Of a DNA stretch of 64,000 nt, positions 53,242 to 62,065 are shown one piece after another. The notes below the pieces were generated by a model. That model saw nothing but the letters and a program-made list of their open reading frames with translations. It was not told where the DNA came from and did no database searches. Position numbers and translations under genes: made by a program. This DNA comes from Pasteurella bettyae CCUG 2042 (GTDB lineage Bacteria; Pseudomonadota; Gammaproteobacteria; Enterobacterales; Pasteurellaceae). Location: the NCBI RefSeq assembly GCF_000262245.1, contig NZ_AJSX01000030.1, forward strand, positions 62,001 through 126,000. The letters run 5' to 3'. The number at the start of each line of letters is the position of its first letter. The first letter of the stretch is position 1.

Positions 53242-55176
53242 TTAAACATTTGTTTTATTTTCAATGTTTTTATTATTTTTAGTTTTCCCTTTAAAAGATT
53301 TAGCTTGGGAATTATTGGTTACACTCGTTAATTTACGCAGTGCCGAATAATTAACATATTGTATGAGTTCAGGTAGTAACTGAATCAAGGTTGACATAAA
53401 TTGTTGGTAACTTGTTTGCTTACGGCTAATACTATCCAATTGGGATTCCCAATGTGCGGTCATATCAGGTTGAGTCGCAATATCAGGAAGTGCCTGAATT
53501 AAGATTCTACCTGCTTCAGTACTATGAATATTACGACCTTTTTTATATAAGAAACCTCGTTTGAATAGTAATTCAATAATACCCGCACGAGTCGCCTCAG
53601 TGCCTAACCCATCGGTTTCACGTAAGATCTTTTTTAATTCTTTATCTTGCACAAAGCGTGCTATACCTGTCATTGCAGATAATAGGGTTGCATCTGTAAA
53701 AGGTTTAGGGGGTTGAGTTTTTTTACTTATAATTTCCCCTTTTTGACAATGTAGTACTTGCCCTTTTTTTACCACGGGTAATGGTGGCTCTAATTGTTCA
53801 TCATCATCTTCTTTACCCAACAATTCTTTCCAGCCAGCTACTTGTAAATTGCGTGCTTGAGCAATAAATTTTCCTCCAGCAATAACAAAATCAATTTTAC
53901 TTTTACGATATTCTGCATCTGGGCAGAATTGCATTAAATATTGGCGAGCAATTAATGTATAAATATTGAGCTCATGTACGTTTAAATTCACAGGGCGATT
54001 TTTTGCCGTCGGGATAATGGCATGGTGTGCTTCCACTTTTTTATCATTCCAACAACGATTTTTTTGCTCAATATTGACCGCACTTGGTAGCTGTTGGTAA
54101 TGGTTAGAATGTACTTGAATTGCCGCGAGCACTTTTTCACGATCAGCAAAATGTTCTTCAGGTAGATAACGACAATCTGAACGTGGATAAGTAATGAGTT
54201 TGTGCTTTTCATATAGATTTTGGCACGTATCTAAAACATCTTGTGCAGACATTCCAAAGCGTTTTGCCGCATCAATTTGTAAAGCCGAAAGTGAATAGGG
54301 TAAAGGTGCGGTTTCTTTTTCACGTTTGTCCACATATTCTGTCACTTCCGCAGGTTGATCTGTAATGCGTTTAACCACATTTTCTGCCAACCCTTTGGAA
54401 AGCACTCGACCATCTTCATCTTGATAATCTTCACAAGCTTTACTTGGCTGCCAAAGTGCGGTCAGTTTTTGCGGAATTTCTTCTTGGGTTTGGATATGGG
54501 CGAGCACTTCAAAGAAATCTTTGGGTTGAAAATTTTCAATTTCTAGGTCACGACGCACAATTAATCCTAATACGGGTGTTTGTACCCGTCCCACAGAAAG
54601 CACACCATTATAACCTGCTTGGCGACCGTGAATGGTATAGGCTCTGGTCATATTAATTCCATATAACCAGTCAGCACGAGCTCGAGCAAGCGCTGAAGTT
54701 GCTAAAGCGATAAAGTGTGTATTAGGCTGCAATTTTTTTACGGCTTTTTCTACCGCACTTGGATTGAGGTCGCTGACTAAACAACGTTGAATAGCGTTAC
54801 GTTTATTAATAGATAATTTAGCATAATTGAAAACTTCATCTACTAATAATTGACCTTCTCTATCAGGGTCTCCTGCATTGACTAATTGATCTGCTTGATG
54901 AATAAGATTTTCAACAGTTTTCAGTTGTTTCGCTACTTCTTTACGTGGAATGAGTTGCCATTTTTCAGGCACGATGGGTAGATGCTCAAGACGCCATTGT
55001 TTAAAAATAGGGTTGTAAGCATCAGGTTCTGCTTGCTCTAATAAATGCCCTACACACCAAGTTACGCAATCATTATTGCCACACTTAATGAAACCATCAC
55101 CACGCTGATGTGGTTTAGGTAACACGTCAGCAATGGCTCTGGCTAAGCTAGGTTTTTCGGCTACAAATAATCGCAT
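53242..55176 (-). CDS. topB: DNA topoisomerase III
   Basis: Type IA topoisomerase that decatenates replication and recombination intermediates. The Toprim domain begins [20 protein letters not shown] with the metal acids in [17 protein letters not shown] near residues 102-118, and the catalytic tyrosine lies in [13 protein letters not shown] near residue 328. The C-terminal end is basic and Asn/Lys-rich and lacks an obvious zinc finger. Length 644 residues (E. coli 653). Three exact USS copies lie within. Confidence 0.95.
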   Translation of the reverse strand: MRLFVAEKPSLARAIADVLPKPHQRGDGFIKCGNNDCVTWCVGHLLEQAEPDAYNPIFKQWRLEHLPIVPEKWQLIPRKEVAKQLKTVENLIHQADQLVNAGDPDREGQLLVDEVFNYAKLSINKRNAIQRCLVSDLNPSAVEKAVKKLQPNTHFIALATSALARARADWLYGINMTRAYTIHGRQAGYNGVLSVGRVQTPVLGLIVRRDLEIENFQPKDFFEVLAHIQTQEEIPQKLTALWQPSKACEDYQDEDGRVLSKGLAENVVKRITDQPAEVTEYVDKREKETAPLPYSLSALQIDAAKRFGMSAQDVLDTCQNLYEKHKLITYPRSDCRYLPEEHFADREKVLAAIQVHSNHYQQLPSAVNIEQKNRCWNDKKVEAHHAIIPTAKNRPVNLNVHELNIYTLIARQYLMQFCPDAEYRKSKIDFVIAGGKFIAQARNLQVAGWKELLGKEDDDEQLEPPLPVVKKGQVLHCQKGEIISKKTQPPKPFTDATLLSAMTGIARFVQDKELKKILRETDGLGTEATRAGIIELLFKRGFLYKKGRNIHSTEAGRILIQALPDIATQPDMTAHWESQLDSISRKQTSYQQFMSTLIQLLPELIQYVNYSALRKLTSVTNNSQAKSFKGKTKNNKNIENKTNV

Positions 55177-55359
55177 TTCATGTTGGTCTCTTAATTAAAA
55201 ATTCGGGAAATTCTACTGCACTTTTTATTTCATTCAAATAAGCTTTCTAATATTGTGAGCTTCTGTTAGAGAATATTGCTGATGTTTAGGGAATATATTC
55301 GTAAATAAAATTAACAGAATTTATTTTATGTTAAAAAAACAGTAAAACTATTTTTATAA

Positions 55360-55373
55360 ATGATATGGATCAA
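55360..55373 (+). promoter_or_regulatory. FNR box upstream of the second formate dehydrogenase operon
   Basis: ATGATATGGATCAA matches 9 of 10 fixed positions of TTGATNNNNATCAA. It lies 121 bases before the start codon. Anaerobic activation is inferred. The rest of the 55177-55493 gap is AT-rich, with no ORF or clear -35/-10 pair. Confidence 0.55.
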
Positions 55374-55493
55374 AAATTAAAGACATATTTTTTGTAGGCC
55401 ATTTACAGTTGAAAATATTTTATGTCAATATGAAGTCATTTATTTTTGTTCGATTTTTTTCTTTATTTTAGTGTTATTTGGGAGTGATTCGGT

Positions 55494-57332
55494 ATGGCTA
55501 AATTCTTTCTTACCCCTGCGGATAACTATGATGTAAAAATTGGTCAATTAGTTGATAAGTTTGTCAATAAAGTTAGAAGTTTTCCTCCTGGTACTTGTCC
55601 TTTGGTTGTGCAATATGCCTCCTTACGTTCTTCAATGAGCCAAACCTGTGGCAAGTGTGTTCCTTGTCGTGATGGTATTCCTCATTTGTCTTTTTTATTG
55701 CGAGATATTTTAGCTGGAGAAGGCGATGATAATACGATGTATCAAATTCGTGAATTAGCAGAAATGATTCGTGATGGTTCAGATTGTGCGATTGGTTATC
55801 AACCGGCTATTGAAATTTTAGATAGTATTGAAGAATTTAAAGAAGAATACGAAAGTCATATACATCATAAATCTTGTCAAAAGGTTATCGGTCAGAGAAT
55901 TCCATGTATCAATATGTGTCCAGCCCATGTGGATATTCCTGGTTATATCGCTCATATTGGTGATGGAAATTATGCGGAGGCAATTAACTTAATTCGTCGA
56001 GATAATCCTTTACCTACGGCTTGTGGGCTGGTATGTGAACATCCTTGTGAAGAACGTTGTCGTCGCCGTTTAATTGATGATGCGATTAATATTCGTGGTT
56101 TAAAAAAATATGCGGTAGATCAAATCGCTGCGGATACAGTGAAAGTCCCAGCTCCATTACCAGATACAGGTAAAAAGGTTGCAGTTATTGGCGGTGGGCC
56201 TGCAGGATTAACTTGTGCTTATTTTTTAGCGCAAATGGGTCATCGAGTTACCATTTATGAACGCCAAAAAGCTTTGGGTGGTATGTTGCGTTATGGTATT
56301 CCTAATTATCGTTTTCCTAAAGATCGTTTAGATCAAGATTTAAACGCAGTGTTGTCGGCAGGCAACATTGAAGTGAAATATGGTGTGATGGTGGGCGATG
56401 ATATTTCTGTGGAAGAAATTCGTCGTAACTATGATGCGATGTTTGTAGGCATCGGTGCGCAAAAAGGCAAAATTTTGCGTATAGAGGGCGCTGATGGGAA
56501 TAATGTATTCTCTGCGGTGCAAATGCTTGATGATATCGGCAATAATATTATTCCTGATTATACGGATAAAGTAGTTGTGGTGATTGGTGGGGGGAACGTG
56601 GCAATGGATGCAGCACGTTCTGCGGTGCGTTGTAAAGCCAAAGATGTGCGTATTGTTTACCGTAGAAGACAAGAAGACATGACTGCACTTCATACTGAAA
56701 TTGAAGCGGCGATTATGGAAGGAATAGAACTGATTACCCTTGCAGCACCTGTGAAAATTGAAAAAGATGAATCAGGCAATTGTAGAGGCTTAACGGTTCA
56801 ACCACAGATGACCGGTCCTTATGATCATGGTGGTCGTCCAAGCCCAGTAAAAGCGAATAAACCTGAGTTTACTATCGATTGTGATGTAATTTTAATTGCA
56901 GTGGGACAAGATATTATTAGTGTGCCATTTGAAGAATTTGGTATGCCAGCAGAGCGTGGTGTGTTTAAATCCGATCTGACAACTGCAGTGCCTGATATGA
57001 ATGGTGTATTTGTCGGCGGTGATTGTGCGACAGGGCCTTCAACTGCAATTAAAGCAATTGCCGCAGGAAAAGTAGCTGCTCATAATATTGATGAATATCT
57101 TGGTTATCATCATGAATTTCCTTGCGAGACAAAAGCGCCGCCACCAAAACAAAACGTTCGCATACAGATTGGCCGTGCCAATATTACCGAAAGACCTGCC
57201 TATATTCGTAAATGCGATTTTGAGCATGTGGAAAATCCTTATACTTATGAAGAAGCTATGCAAGAAGCGGAACGCTGTTTACGTTGTGATCATTTCGGTT
57301 GTGGCGTTTTACAAGGGGGGCGTAATTTATGA
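55494..57332 (+). CDS. FAD/NAD(P)-binding partner of formate dehydrogenase (GltD-like with NuoF Fe-S domain)
   Basis: Electron-transfer flavoprotein of 612 residues. Residues ~25-115 resemble the NuoF C-terminal iron-sulfur domain (SSMSQTCGKCVPCRDGIPHL, then Cys in DGSDCAIGYQ), without the NuoF FMN/NADH domain. A glutamate-synthase small-subunit region follows: N-terminal cysteines in PCINMCPAHVDIPGY and ACGLVCEHPCEERCRR (~140-200), FAD motif VAVIGGGPAGLTCAYFLA near 229, and NAD(P) motif VVVVIGGGNVAMDAARSA near 362. FAD returns in FVGGDCATGPSTAIKAIAAGK near 504. The layout recalls FdhB of the Moorella NADP-dependent formate dehydrogenase. It overlaps the next gene by four bases. Confidence 0.8.
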   Translation: MAKFFLTPADNYDVKIGQLVDKFVNKVRSFPPGTCPLVVQYASLRSSMSQTCGKCVPCRDGIPHLSFLLRDILAGEGDDNTMYQIRELAEMIRDGSDCAIGYQPAIEILDSIEEFKEEYESHIHHKSCQKVIGQRIPCINMCPAHVDIPGYIAHIGDGNYAEAINLIRRDNPLPTACGLVCEHPCEERCRRRLIDDAINIRGLKKYAVDQIAADTVKVPAPLPDTGKKVAVIGGGPAGLTCAYFLAQMGHRVTIYERQKALGGMLRYGIPNYRFPKDRLDQDLNAVLSAGNIEVKYGVMVGDDISVEEIRRNYDAMFVGIGAQKGKILRIEGADGNNVFSAVQMLDDIGNNIIPDYTDKVVVVIGGGNVAMDAARSAVRCKAKDVRIVYRRRQEDMTALHTEIEAAIMEGIELITLAAPVKIEKDESGNCRGLTVQPQMTGPYDHGGRPSPVKANKPEFTIDCDVILIAVGQDIISVPFEEFGMPAERGVFKSDLTTAVPDMNGVFVGGDCATGPSTAIKAIAAGKVAAHNIDEYLGYHHEFPCETKAPPPKQNVRIQIGRANITERPAYIRKCDFEHVENPYTYEEAMQEAERCLRCDHFGCGVLQGGRNL

Positions 57333-60139
57333 TTAATTTAAATATTGATGGAATGAATGTTCAAGTTGCTGAAGGTACAACTATTCTTGATGCTGCAAAA
57401 TCAATAGGTATCAATATTCCTACATTATGTTACTTAAAAAATGTGAGTGATATTGGTTCTTGTAGACTTTGTGTGGTTGATATTGAAGGATATGAAAAAT
57501 TACCTACATCTTGTAATACGCTTGTACAAGATGGCATGATTATTCGAACTCAAACAGATAAAGTGGTGCGATCTCGCCGTATGGCATTGGATTTAATTTT
57601 ATCTCATCATAATTTAATTTGTTTTTCTTGCCCTTCTAATGGCGCTTGTGAACTGCAAAATGTCGCGCATCAATGCGGAATTAGTGAATCTAGTTTCCCT
57701 AATTTTCGGTTACCTGGAATTGAAGTACCTCATGTGGAAGATAATCCTTTTTTAGGATATCGACCAGATCTGTGTATTCATTGTCAACGTTGTATTAATA
57801 CTTGTGCAAATGTTAGTGGTTGTAATTCTATTCAACTCACCTCAAGAGGCATTTTTAGGGCGATTGAAACCCCATTTGGTACAAATTGGAAAGAAACGAA
57901 TTGTGAGTCTTGTGGTAATTGTGCTGAAGCTTGCCCAACAGGTGCTATTTATAAAAAAGAAGCCAAGGCATACCGCAGTTGGGAAATTCAACGAGTAAGA
58001 ACCACATGTCCACATTGTGCGGTAGGTTGCCAATATAATTTATTAGTGAAAGATAATAAATTAGTGGGTGCTGAGGGGGTAGATGGCCCATCAAATAATA
58101 ATCGTCTTTGTGTAAAAGGTCGTTTCGGTTCCTATAAATTTGTGATGTCTCAGGATCGGTTAACAGATCCATTAATTAAAGATCGTGGAACGGGAAAATT
58201 TAGAAAGGCTAGTTGGGATGAAGCTTTAGATCTTGTAGCTTCAAAATTTATGGCATTAAAACGTCAATATGGCTCAGATTCGTTAGCTGGTTTTGCTTGT
58301 TCAAGATCGCCAAATGAAGATATTTACATGGTTCAAAAAATGGTACGTGCATGTTTTGGTACGAATAATGTTGATAACTGTGCTCGTGTATGCCATTCAG
58401 CTTCTGTAGAAGGGTTAGCGAAAACCTTAGGTTCGGGGGCAATGACTAATACTATTTATGATATTACTCATGATGTGGATGTGATTTTATTGGTGGGTTC
58501 AAATCCTGAAGAGGCGCATCCTGTCATTGGTATGCAAATCCGTGAAGCGGTGCGTAATGGTACAAAACTGATTGTAGTAGATCCTCGTGATATAGGTTTA
58601 ACCAAACAAGCTGATATTCATTTAAAATTACGTCCTGGTAGTAATATTGCTTTTGCCAATGGTATGTGTCATCTCTTTATTGAAGAAGGATTAATTGACG
58701 AGAAATTTATTGCCGAAAATACAGAAGATTTTAAAGAACTAAAAAAAATCTTAAAGAGTTATACGCCAGAACGAGTTGCTAAGATTTGCAATATTGATCC
58801 TGATGATCTTCGAGCTGCTGCAAGAATGTATGCTACGGCAAAAAAAGCACCAATTATTTATTGTTTAGGCGTAACAGAACACTCAACAGGGACGGAAGGC
58901 GTCATGTCAATGTCTAATATGGCAATGATGGTAGGAAAATTAGGTCGTGAAGGTTGTGGTGTCAACCCATTGCGTGGGCAAAATAATGTGCAAGGAGCTT
59001 GTGATATGGGAGCGATGCCAGATAAATATTCTGGTTATCAATTAGTCTCAGATCCTATTGTTAGGAATAAATTTGAAAAGGCATGGGGGATTAAATTACC
59101 ATCGCAAACGGGGATGCATGCTACAGATATTTTCCCAAGTGCAATTAAAGGAAATATTAAAGGATTATATATTTGTGGTGAAGATCCTGTCGTGACGGAT
59201 CCCGATACAGCACATGTGATAAAAGCATTAAAATCATTAGATTTTTTAGTGGTTCAAGAGTTATTTATGACAGAAACTGCAATGTTAGCAGATGTGGTAT
59301 TGCCAGGGCGTTCTTATGCTGAAAAAGATGGTACATTCACTAACACTGAACGTCGTGTCCAACGAGTCCGTAAAGCGGTCACATTACCTGGAAATAGTCG
59401 TTTAGATACGGATATTATCTGTGATTTAATGCGTCGTATGGGTTATAACCAACCTACTTTAAGTGCTTCAGAGATCTTTGATGAGATGGCATCTGTTACG
59501 CCATCATTCCATGGAATTAGTTATGCTCGTTTGGAAAATGAGCCAACCAAATCATTACAATGGCCATGTACAGATAAATTTCATCCAGGTACGCCAATTA
59601 TGCATGTAGGGAAATTTGTGCGAGGTTTAGGTTATTTTTATCCGACAGAATATAAACCAGCGCAGGAATTACCTGATAAAGAATATCCAATGATGTTAAC
59701 TACAGGGCGTATTTTGTATCATTATAATACTAGTGCGATGACAAAACGTACAGAAGGGTTAATGGAAATTGCAGGACACTCATTTGTAGAAATTAATACA
59801 CAAGATGCTGAGCATTTAGGTATTAAGGATGGTGAACGTGTAACCGTATCTTCTCGTCGTGGTACGATAACATCAGAAGCACGAGTTTCTGATAAAACTA
59901 ATCCAGGGGAATGTTGGATGCCATTTCATTTCCCTGATGGTAATAGTAACTGGCTTACTAATGCCGCATTAGATAAATATGCTCGAATACCAGAGTATAA
60001 AGTTTGCGCTTGTCGAATTGATAAATTATCAAAAGAACAGGCTTATGATGGACGAGGTCGATATATTTCACAAAAAATCATTGCAACACAATGGCATAAA
60101 AGAATGGATAAATCCTTAACTCGGGTGATAATGAGATAA
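57329..60139 (+). CDS. Molybdopterin formate dehydrogenase alpha subunit, cysteine type, with NuoG-like N-terminus
   Basis: A 936-residue formate dehydrogenase catalytic subunit. Ferredoxin-like [2Fe-2S] ligands are in CYLKNVSDIGSCRLC (34-48) and the following TSC. NuoG-type and double [4Fe-4S] motifs follow (CIHCQRCINTC, CESCGNCAEACP, about 147-205), then the Mo-domain cluster CPHCAVGCQYN near 227. The catalytic position is Cys355 (TGC at 58391) in NCARVCHSASVEG, where fdhF has selenocysteine. The long ferredoxin-bearing N-terminus and adjacent flavoprotein indicate soluble NAD(P)-linked formate oxidation or CO2 reduction. Which nucleotide is used cannot be read from the sequence. Confidence 0.85.
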   Translation: MINLNIDGMNVQVAEGTTILDAAKSIGINIPTLCYLKNVSDIGSCRLCVVDIEGYEKLPTSCNTLVQDGMIIRTQTDKVVRSRRMALDLILSHHNLICFSCPSNGACELQNVAHQCGISESSFPNFRLPGIEVPHVEDNPFLGYRPDLCIHCQRCINTCANVSGCNSIQLTSRGIFRAIETPFGTNWKETNCESCGNCAEACPTGAIYKKEAKAYRSWEIQRVRTTCPHCAVGCQYNLLVKDNKLVGAEGVDGPSNNNRLCVKGRFGSYKFVMSQDRLTDPLIKDRGTGKFRKASWDEALDLVASKFMALKRQYGSDSLAGFACSRSPNEDIYMVQKMVRACFGTNNVDNCARVCHSASVEGLAKTLGSGAMTNTIYDITHDVDVILLVGSNPEEAHPVIGMQIREAVRNGTKLIVVDPRDIGLTKQADIHLKLRPGSNIAFANGMCHLFIEEGLIDEKFIAENTEDFKELKKILKSYTPERVAKICNIDPDDLRAAARMYATAKKAPIIYCLGVTEHSTGTEGVMSMSNMAMMVGKLGREGCGVNPLRGQNNVQGACDMGAMPDKYSGYQLVSDPIVRNKFEKAWGIKLPSQTGMHATDIFPSAIKGNIKGLYICGEDPVVTDPDTAHVIKALKSLDFLVVQELFMTETAMLADVVLPGRSYAEKDGTFTNTERRVQRVRKAVTLPGNSRLDTDIICDLMRRMGYNQPTLSASEIFDEMASVTPSFHGISYARLENEPTKSLQWPCTDKFHPGTPIMHVGKFVRGLGYFYPTEYKPAQELPDKEYPMMLTTGRILYHYNTSAMTKRTEGLMEIAGHSFVEINTQDAEHLGIKDGERVTVSSRRGTITSEARVSDKTNPGECWMPFHFPDGNSNWLTNAALDKYARIPEYKVCACRIDKLSKEQAYDGRGRYISQKIIATQWHKRMDKSLTRVIMR

Positions 60140-60141
60140 AC

Positions 60142-60184
60142 AAAAGTGCGGTAAGAATTTTAAAAATTTATACCGCACTTTTTT
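60142..60184. terminator. USS-derived terminator between formate dehydrogenase and ydfG
   Basis: AAAAGTGCGGTA (60142-60153) faces TACCGCACTTTT (60171-60182), with T-rich flanks on both strands. The spacer contains an inner AATTTTAAAAATT. Confidence 0.88.
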
Positions 60185-60193
60185 ATCTACAAC

Positions 60194-60940
60194 TTAATGT
60201 TTTACTACTTTTAACGCATTGCTGCTTTGACTAATTGGCATGATTTCAATACGATTAATATTGACATGAGCAGGTTGTTGGTAGATCCAAAGAATCGTAT
60301 TGGCAATATCTTCTGGCTGGATTGACTCAGTATCTTTATAAAGATTAGCTGCTCGCTCATCATCACCTTTAAAACGTACATTAGAAAATTCTGTTCCACC
60401 GCAAAGCCCTGGTTCAATATTAGTCACTCGCACTTTAGTACCAGATAAATCTGCACGCAAGTTTAAACTAAATTGTTTTACAAAGGCTTTCGTTGCACCA
60501 TAAACATTACCACCAGGATATGGATAAGTACCTGCAATTGAGCCAAGGTTAATAATATGGCCTTTATCACGTTCAACCATTTGTGGCAGAATTTTTCTTG
60601 TGAGATAAATAAGACCAATAATATTGGTATTCACCATAGTGAGCCAGTCTTCAATTTTCACTTGATGAGCAGGTTCTAAACCTAAGGCTAAACCAGCATT
60701 ATTTACCAATAACTCAATTTCAGACCATTGCTTAGGTAAGCTATCGATAGCTTTATCAATATCAACCGTGTTGGAAATATCCATTTGTAATGGATAGAAG
60801 TTATCACCTAGTTGTTGTTTTAATTCATTGAGTTTTTCTAAACGACGGGCTGCACCAATGACTTTATAGCCAGCTTTGACTAAGGTGATACAAGTTGATT
60901 TCCCAAAACCTGCAGAGGCACCAGTTACTAAAATTGCCAT
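60194..60940 (-). CDS. ydfG: Short-chain dehydrogenase (YdfG-like, NADP-dependent)
   Basis: SDR enzyme that oxidises 3-hydroxy acids such as serine and 3-hydroxypropionate with NADP. The Rossmann motif TGASAGFGKST is near residue 6, NNAGLALG near residue 86, and the catalytic Ser-Tyr-Lys in LGSIAGTYPYPGGNVYGATKAFVKQ near residues 135-159. Length 248 residues equals the E. coli protein. Basic residues RRLEK after the second strand favour NADP. The specific substrate is inferred. Confidence 0.9.
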   Translation of the reverse strand: MAILVTGASAGFGKSTCITLVKAGYKVIGAARRLEKLNELKQQLGDNFYPLQMDISNTVDIDKAIDSLPKQWSEIELLVNNAGLALGLEPAHQVKIEDWLTMVNTNIIGLIYLTRKILPQMVERDKGHIINLGSIAGTYPYPGGNVYGATKAFVKQFSLNLRADLSGTKVRVTNIEPGLCGGTEFSNVRFKGDDERAANLYKDTESIQPEDIANTILWIYQQPAHVNINRIEIMPISQSSNALKVVKH

Positions 60941-61006
60941 ATTGTTCTCCTTGGTTATAGATTAAAAGAAAGGTGGTATCTATCTTACTACGAATATAAA
61001 GAACTG

Positions 61007-61741
61007 TTACAGATTTTTTAGATAACCTTGACCTAAAGCATTCATTTGATGAATGATCCAAATTTGTTTTTTACGTACCACTAAACTTGGTTTATTTACT
61101 TTATAGATAATCGGATTCGGTAAGACTGCAGCTAACATCGCTGCTTCTGATTGCGTCAAATTTTTAGCGGACTTTTTAAAATAATACTGACTAGCAGCTT
61201 CCACACCAAAAATGCCTTTGCCAAATTCAGCAATGTTTAAATAGACCTCAAGAATACGTCGTTTAGACCATAATGTTTCCAACATTAGTGTTACAGGCAC
61301 TTCTAAGCCTTTTCTTACCCAACTTTGACCATGCCATAAATAGAGATTTTTAGCCGTTTGTTGGGAAATCGTAGAGGCTCCTCGTATTCGTTTCGATTTT
61401 TGGTTATATTTCACCGCACTTTGAATCGCATTCCAGTCAAAACCATTATGATGAGGAAAGCTTTGATCTTCTGCCGCAATGACGGCTAATTGCATATGAG
61501 GCGAGATTTCATCAAGGCTTGTCCAATCATATTTAATATCATAATCAAAATCTAATATCGCTAAATGGGCAATTTTTTGCTCTGCCATATAAGCAGAAAA
61601 AGGAATAGGAACAATGCGAAAGAATAGCGTAATCGCAATGGAAAAGATAAAAAAATAGATTAAAAAAGTACCGCACTTTGTATCAAAAATGCGGCAACTT
61701 TTATGTTCACAAAAATGAAACTTAAAGGTTATTTTTTTCAT
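61007..61741 (-). CDS. mtgA: Monofunctional peptidoglycan glycosyltransferase MtgA
   Basis: Polymerises lipid II into glycan strands. The start is the ATG at 61741 (a TTG one codon earlier is less likely). A membrane anchor lies at about residues 27-50 after a cysteine-rich leader, and the GT51 motifs follow: [15 protein letters not shown] near residue 90, [17 protein letters not shown] near 119, [13 protein letters not shown] near 141, and [25 protein letters not shown] near 155. Length 244 residues (E. coli 242). It overlaps the trpR stop by about 20 bases. Confidence 0.93.
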   Translation of the reverse strand: MKKITFKFHFCEHKSCRIFDTKCGTFLIYFFIFSIAITLFFRIVPIPFSAYMAEQKIAHLAILDFDYDIKYDWTSLDEISPHMQLAVIAAEDQSFPHHNGFDWNAIQSAVKYNQKSKRIRGASTISQQTAKNLYLWHGQSWVRKGLEVPVTLMLETLWSKRRILEVYLNIAEFGKGIFGVEAASQYYFKKSAKNLTQSEAAMLAAVLPNPIIYKVNKPSLVVRKKQIWIIHQMNALGQGYLKNL

Positions 61742-62027
61742 CAATTTGAGCTTTAACCCAATTCATAAATTCAGGTGGCATCAATTTCAACATATTAGAA
61801 CCTCTGGTAATCGTTGCAGCACTGGTGCTAAGATTTTGTTGAATTTCACGCTGTGGAATTTTTTTATCAAGTAATTGAGCAACAATTTGTAATCGTAGCC
61901 CAATTGCATCTCGTTCGTCAGGAGTGAGCAGAAGCGTTAATAACTCTTGTTCTTTTCCTTTGTTAAATGCAGTTCGTAAAACCTCAATAAATGTTGTCCA
62001 TTGTTTCATGTTACGACTAATATACAT
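61722..62027 (-). CDS. trpR: Trp operon repressor
   Basis: Tryptophan-dependent repressor, a helical dimer of 101 residues. The helix-turn-helix is visible in [23 protein letters not shown] near residues 58-80, and the Trp-binding [21 protein letters not shown] near residues 33-53. The ATG at 62027 follows AAGGAG by 6 bases. A trp-operator-like palindrome lies 20-40 bases upstream, so the gene probably represses itself. mtgA overlaps its 3' end. Confidence 0.95.
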   Translation of the reverse strand: MYISRNMKQWTTFIEVLRTAFNKGKEQELLTLLLTPDERDAIGLRLQIVAQLLDKKIPQREIQQNLSTSAATITRGSNMLKLMPPEFMNWVKAQIDEKNNL

Positions 62028-62047
62028 ATCAAACTCCTTGATTATTT

Positions 62048-62065
62048 ATACTATTAAACTAGTAT
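62048..62065 (-). promoter_or_regulatory. trp operator overlapping the slt stop codon
   Basis: ATACTAGTTTAATAGTAT (read leftward) matches 14 of 18 bases of the E. coli operator palindrome GTACTAGTTAACTAGTAC. A TATAAT hexamer lies just upstream. The slt stop (62059-62061) lies within it. Confidence 0.65.

Noticed and set aside
57842-58442. Minus-strand ORFs within the 936-aa formate dehydrogenase gene
   Set aside because: They overlap iron-sulfur and molybdopterin motifs of the plus-strand protein and have no ribosome sites.
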